From JAGLCY01 sp965369705 (GTDB taxonomy: Bacteria; Krumholzibacteriota; Krumholzibacteriia; LZORAL124-64-63), in assembly GCA_965369705.1 (NCBI GenBank), contig CBDURF010000001.1:1-64000 (forward strand): 64,000 nucleotides of DNA, written 5' to 3'. The notes below the pieces were generated by a model. The model was not told the origin of the DNA. It worked only from the letters and a program-made list of their open reading frames with translations, and ran no database searches. A program made the translations under genes and the position numbers. Positions 60,067-64,000 of this stretch are shown here, in pieces; the stretch's first letter is position 1; each line of letters starts with the position of its first letter.

Positions 60067-61176
60067 CCTGGCCAGCCGTTCCTCGATCGTGTCGATCCGC
60101 AGGAAACCACGGCCGGTCAGGATCAGCCGTCCTTCCCTGATCTCCCACAAACCCTCCCGCCGGCCAAGTTCCGTATCCCAACCCCGCCGAGGCATCCATT
60201 CCAGCGGAACGCCGCGCCGCGTGCGCAGACCCAGGATCAGCCGCTCCAGCCGACGGGCCGAAAGGTCCAGGGAATCCACCGAGGCTTCGGGCAGGCATCC
60301 GTTCTCCACCGCGTCCCGCCAGTCGTCCAGGTCGTCGAAGTTGGCGTACCGGCGCCGGCCCCAGAAGCCGTGAGCGCCCGGCCCCAGCCCCAGCCAGGGA
60401 CGCCCCAGCCAGTAGTTCCGATTGTGGCGGGACTCGGCTCCCGGTCGGGCGAAATTGGCCACTTCGTACTGCGGGATTCCCAGGCCGGCCAGGTGGTCGA
60501 TCACCGCCAGGTACAGCCGCTCGGTTTCGCTGTCGGGCGCCGGCCGCCATGCCCCCCGCGCGGCCAGCGCGGCCAGCCTGGTGCCGGGGTGCAGTTCCAG
60601 GATGTAGATCGAGAAGTGCTCCACGCCCAGGGCCGCGGCTTCGCTCAATTCGGCCAGAAGATCGCCTTCCTGCAGACCTGGACCGATGATCCAGTCGGCC
60701 GATACGCGGGGAAAGATGCGGCAGGCCCGGGCCAACCCCTTGCGTGCCGTCGCCGGACCGCAGGCCCGCCCCAGGAGTTTCAACACCTCCGCCTCCAGGC
60801 TCTGCACACCGAGGCTGATCCGTGTGACGCCCAGCTCCCGCCAGCGCCGGGCCAGCTCTTCGGTCAGGGATTCCGGGTTGGCCTCGGCCGTCAATTCGAA
60901 ATCCGCCGCCAAGGGCAGATTGCCCACCGTGCCCTCCAACAGGCGCGCCAGGAGATCCGGTTCCAGTTCCGAAGGAGTGCCGCCGCCGAGGTAGCAGGTG
61001 GCAAGTCGACGCTTTCCCGCCGACAACACACCGCACATCCTCCGGCGCAGCTCGAACTCAGCCAGGACTCCGTCCACGTAGCGGCGACGAGTCTCCGGAC
61101 CGTGATCGGCCGTCCGGGCGAAGTGACAATAGGAACAGATCGAGCCGCAGAAAGGCACGTGAATGTAGAGTCCCAT
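60055..61176 (-). CDS. hemW: Radical SAM protein HemW (coproporphyrinogen III oxidase-like)
   Basis: A heme chaperone/radical SAM protein related to HemN, 373 residues. The iron-sulfur motif is CGSICSYC near the N-terminus (IHVPFCGSICSYCHF), followed by the SAM-binding LGGGTPSEL and the HemW-type NRNYWLGRPWLGLGPGAHGF. The C-terminal HemN domain is short. HemW is thought to insert heme rather than oxidise coproporphyrinogen, and the lack of further Cys in the N-terminus fits that. GGAG precedes the ATG. It lies between lepB and hrcA, the common order. Confidence 0.93.
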   Translation of the reverse strand: MGLYIHVPFCGSICSYCHFARTADHGPETRRRYVDGVLAEFELRRRMCGVLSAGKRRLATCYLGGGTPSELEPDLLARLLEGTVGNLPLAADFELTAEANPESLTEELARRWRELGVTRISLGVQSLEAEVLKLLGRACGPATARKGLARACRIFPRVSADWIIGPGLQEGDLLAELSEAAALGVEHFSIYILELHPGTRLAALAARGAWRPAPDSETERLYLAVIDHLAGLGIPQYEVANFARPGAESRHNRNYWLGRPWLGLGPGAHGFWGRRRYANFDDLDDWRDAVENGCLPEASVDSLDLSARRLERLILGLRTRRGVPLEWMPRRGWDTELGRREGLWEIREGRLILTGRGFLRIDTIEERLARLTP

Positions 61177-61198
61177 GGCGGCTCCGGCGGAATCCGGA

Positions 61199-62002
61199 CT
61201 AGCGGATCAGGTCCCCGATCCTGTTCAGCCGGGGCAGGTGTTTCTCCCCGTTCCAGGACCAATAGATGAACATGGCATGGCCCTTGATGAGCTTCTTGTC
61301 CAGCGCGCCCCAGTAACGGCTGTCCATGCTGTTGTAACGGTTGTCGCCCATCATGAAGATGTGACCCACGGGCACGACGAAGGTCTTGGGCATACCGGGC
61401 CAGGGCCACGAGTGGTTGCGCTTGTTGCGCACATAGGCCGCCTGGTCGTGCTTGGTCCGTGGGGCGGGGCAGCTCTCGGGATCGGTCCAGGAAGGCACGC
61501 AGGAATGATCGCCGTCGCGGTCCCCGAAGTTGGATTCGTAGATTTCACCGTTGACCTTCAGGATGCCGCCCTCCACCAAGATGGTGTCCCCTTCCACCGC
61601 CACGCAGCGTTTGATGTAGTCCAGGTTCCGGTCGTTGGGGTATTCGAACACGATGATGTCGCCCTGGCGCGGCTCGCGGATGGCGGGAAGTTTCAGCACC
61701 GGCAATCCGTCGATGAGCGTGGCCTTGCCGATCCGGATCCGTTCGGGCGTCTTGGCGCCGTACAGGAACTTGTTGACGAACAGGAAGTCGCCGATCTGCA
61801 GGGTGTCCAGCATGGACCCCGTGGGAATGCGGAAGGCCTGGAAGATGAACTGGCGCAGCACCAGGGCGATCAGCAGGGCGGTGCCGATGGCCTTGGCGTA
61901 CTCGATCGCCGTGTTCTTCAGGGATTTCGGCGGCTTGACCTTACCTGTGCTCACCGCGGCTGCGGTCTGGTCATGCTGGCGTTTCTTCGATTTCTTGGAC
62001 AT
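61199..62002 (-). CDS. lepB: Signal peptidase I
   Basis: Inner-membrane serine protease that removes signal peptides from exported proteins. The 267-residue protein has a basic start, one membrane helix (about 37-51) and the catalytic dyad: Ser63 in RIPTGSMLDTL and Lys131 in YIKRCVAVEGD. The C-terminal signature MMGDNRYNSMDSRYWG is intact. The ATG follows GGGAG; the longer open frame upstream runs into lepA. It must process the many exported proteins of the window. It lies between lepA and hemW. Confidence 0.96.
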   Translation of the reverse strand: MSKKSKKRQHDQTAAAVSTGKVKPPKSLKNTAIEYAKAIGTALLIALVLRQFIFQAFRIPTGSMLDTLQIGDFLFVNKFLYGAKTPERIRIGKATLIDGLPVLKLPAIREPRQGDIIVFEYPNDRNLDYIKRCVAVEGDTILVEGGILKVNGEIYESNFGDRDGDHSCVPSWTDPESCPAPRTKHDQAAYVRNKRNHSWPWPGMPKTFVVPVGHIFMMGDNRYNSMDSRYWGALDKKLIKGHAMFIYWSWNGEKHLPRLNRIGDLIR

Positions 62003-62043
62003 ATCCACTCCCGGCTGATCGTTGACAGGGTGTCGGGTTCGGG

Positions 62044-63861
62044 TCAGCGCTCGATCTTGAGTACCGCCAGGAAGGCCTCCTGCGGAATCTCCACCGAACC
62101 CACCTGTTTCATGCGCTTCTTGCCTTCCTTCTGCTTCTCGAGGAGCTTGCGCTTGCGGGTGATGTCGCCGCCGTAGCACTTGGCCGTCACGTTCTTGCGG
62201 AAGGCCTTGACGTTGGTCCGGGCCAGCACTCGGGTGCCGACGGCGGCCTGGATGGCGACGGCGAACATCTGCCGGGGAATGAGCTCCTTCAGTTTCTGGC
62301 AGAGCTTCAGCCCCCAGCTGTGGGCGTTGTCCCGGTGCACGATGCAGGTCAGGGCGTCGACCATGTCGCCGTTGATCAATATATCCAGGCGGATGAGATC
62401 GTCCTTCCGGTGCGTGAGATACTCGTAGTCCAGGGACGCATAGCCGCGGGTGACGGACTTGAGCTTGTCGTAATAATCCACCACCAACTCGTTCAGCGGA
62501 AGATCGAATTCGATGTTCACCCGTTCGGGGTCCAGGTATTCCATCTTGGTCTGCACACCACGTCTCTCCAGGGATATCTGGATCACCGGCCCCACGTATT
62601 CCTTGGGCGTGATGACCGATGCCTTGACGATCGGCTCACGGATCTCGGCGATGTATTTCACGTCCGGCAACAGGGCGGGATTCTCGCAGAGCTCAATGGT
62701 GCCGTCCTTGAGCAGGACCTCGTATTCCACGTTGGGCAACGTGGCAATCAGGCTCAGGCCGTACTCGCGCTCAAGTCTCTCCTGGATGATCTCCATGTGG
62801 AGCAGGCCCAGGAATCCGCAGCGGAATCCGAACCCCAGGGCGGCCGAGGTCTCCTTTTCCCAGGTCAGTGAGGCGTCGTTCATCTGGAGTTTCTGCAGGG
62901 CTTCGAACAGTTCGTCGTACTGGTCGTTGTCCGTGGGGTACATTCCCGAGAACACCATCGGCTTGGCTTCCGCGTAACCGGGCAGCGGTTCGACACAGGG
63001 ATTGTCCGCCAGGGTGATCGTGTCCCCGACCCGCACGTGGCGCACATCCTTGGCCCCGGTGGCGATGTAACCCACCTCGCCCGCGGTCAGGGATTTCTGG
63101 GAGATCCGGTCCAGGCGGAACCAGCCGATGTCGCCCACCTCGAACTGCTTGTCGTTGCCGAACAACTTGATCTTCTCACCCTTTCCGATCGTGCCGGCGA
63201 ACATCCGGACATAGGCCACCGCGCCCACGTAGGAGTCGAAGATGGAGTCGAAGATCAGGCCCTGGGCCGGGGCCTCCGGGTCACCGGTCGGCGTCGGCAC
63301 CAGGGTCACGATGGCGTCCAGCAACGCTTCGACACCCTCGCCGGTCTTGGCGCTCACCTGGAGAATCTCGTCGGGATCGCAGCCCAGCAGATCGATGAAC
63401 TGCTCCATGACGTAGTCCACCCGGGCGGCTGCCAGATCGATCTTGTTGATGACCGGCAGGATGGCCAGGTCGTTTTCGAGGGCCAGGTACATGTTGTTGA
63501 TCGTCTGGGCCTGCACCCCCTGCACGGCATCCACCACGAGCAGGGCGCCCTCGCAGGCGGCCAGGCTACGGCTGACCTCGTAGTGGAAATCCACGTGGCC
63601 CGGAGTATCGATCAGGTTGAGGGTCCAGAGCTCACCCCGTGCATCGGAATAATCCATGCGAATGGGGTGGCTCTTGATGGTGATCCCCCGCTCACGCTCC
63701 AGGTCCATGGAATCAAGGACCTGTTCCTGCAGTTCCTTGCCACGGAGCGTACCTGTGAACTCGAGCAGACGGTCGGCCAGCGTGCTCTTGCCGTGGTCGA
63801 TATGGGCGATGATGCAGAAATTGCGCGTTTTTTCTCGATTGAAGACCATGCTGCTTCGCAT
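62044..63861 (-). CDS. lepA: Elongation factor 4 (LepA)
   Basis: Ribosome-bound GTPase that back-translocates or remodels elongating ribosomes. About 605 residues. G1 AHIDHGKST, G3 DTPGHVDFH, G4 NKID and G5 VSAKTG are clear. Domains II, III and V follow as in EF-G, without domain IV. The LepA-specific C-terminal domain shows AKCYGGDITRKRKLLEKQKE. The start is uncertain among several in-frame codons; the ATG used has GGAG almost adjacent, and another ATG four codons later and a GTG at 63942 are possible. It is followed by lepB after 41 bases. The upstream region reaches the window edge. Confidence 0.95.
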   Translation of the reverse strand: MRSSMVFNREKTRNFCIIAHIDHGKSTLADRLLEFTGTLRGKELQEQVLDSMDLERERGITIKSHPIRMDYSDARGELWTLNLIDTPGHVDFHYEVSRSLAACEGALLVVDAVQGVQAQTINNMYLALENDLAILPVINKIDLAAARVDYVMEQFIDLLGCDPDEILQVSAKTGEGVEALLDAIVTLVPTPTGDPEAPAQGLIFDSIFDSYVGAVAYVRMFAGTIGKGEKIKLFGNDKQFEVGDIGWFRLDRISQKSLTAGEVGYIATGAKDVRHVRVGDTITLADNPCVEPLPGYAEAKPMVFSGMYPTDNDQYDELFEALQKLQMNDASLTWEKETSAALGFGFRCGFLGLLHMEIIQERLEREYGLSLIATLPNVEYEVLLKDGTIELCENPALLPDVKYIAEIREPIVKASVITPKEYVGPVIQISLERRGVQTKMEYLDPERVNIEFDLPLNELVVDYYDKLKSVTRGYASLDYEYLTHRKDDLIRLDILINGDMVDALTCIVHRDNAHSWGLKLCQKLKELIPRQMFAVAIQAAVGTRVLARTNVKAFRKNVTAKCYGGDITRKRKLLEKQKEGKKRMKQVGSVEIPQEAFLAVLKIER

Positions 63862-64000
63862 CCGCTCCGGTAATTGGGACAGGGATCGGTTCAATTTCGG
63901 TGAACAGCCCTCAAAGATAGGGCTCAGAACCTCTTTCGCCACTGGAAAACCACCAACGTGGGTCCAGGATCGCTGAGCGCGACACCCTCGCCGACCGGGC

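Overview
The window is a GC-rich, tightly packed bacterial chromosome segment that looks like core genome. I see no phage, insertion sequence, CRISPR array, toxin-antitoxin pair or defence island. The cell is almost certainly diderm, because it encodes an Omp85/TamA protein with an adjacent TamB. Several exported proteins end in FlgD-like or sorting-type beta domains (the secreted M1 peptidase and the GH13 amylase), and one is a lamin-tail-domain protein. That mix is typical of FCB-group lineages, including candidate phyla such as Eisenbacteria and Krumholzibacteria. The assignment is an inference from gene content and style; the window has no 16S rRNA gene.

Region 1 (0-31.4 kb) is the more individual part. 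It holds a leucyl aminopeptidase, a dicarboxylate/glutamate-type symporter, a Yip1-like plus DUF2752 membrane pair, a free-standing acyl-CoA dehydrogenase and a very large secreted M14 peptidase. Next comes a four-gene operon for beta-oxidation or C4-acyl-CoA chemistry (ACAD, thiolase, 3-hydroxyacyl-CoA dehydrogenase, ACAD). It is followed by a lamin-tail protein, a Gfo/Idh/MocA oxidoreductase, two M1 peptidases (one cytosolic and LTA4H-like, one secreted), a secreted GH13 amylase, a UvrD/PcrA helicase, TamB-TamA and a small lipoprotein. Four peptidases of three families within 20 kb, with a symporter and fatty-acid/amino-acid oxidation enzymes, suggest a peptide-consuming heterotroph.

Region 2 (31.4-40.2 kb) is the classical translation and envelope supercluster, all on the minus strand: rplM-rpsI-rpsB-tsf, a strong intrinsic terminator, then pyrH-frr-uppS-cdsA-dxr-rseP. 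Region 3 (40.3-48.6 kb) is recJ-relA/spoT-dtd-maf-mtnA, a chain mostly joined by short overlaps. Upstream of it lie the RNase P RNA gene with a clear promoter, an RNase HI with an extra N-terminal domain, and a C4 zinc-ribbon coiled-coil protein. Region 4 (48.6-64 kb) is lepA-lepB-hemW-hrcA-grpE-dnaJ-rsmE, then yqeY-cvpA-mutS2, then dnaG-rpoD, then a tRNA-Ile(CAU)/tRNA-Val(CAC) pair with its own promoter and a UUCG-loop terminator.

Starts were moved inward from the longest open frame wherever a Shine-Dalgarno sequence, family length or neighbour overlap decided it. TTG and GTG starts with good Shine-Dalgarno sequences are frequent here. The most useful new observations are regulatory: a terminator nested inside the coding end of a convergent neighbour, a tRNA promoter built over the rpoD stop codon, long structured leaders for rplM and rpsB, and a yqeY promoter overlapping a GC-rich hairpin. 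I did not find a convincing wholly new biological system.
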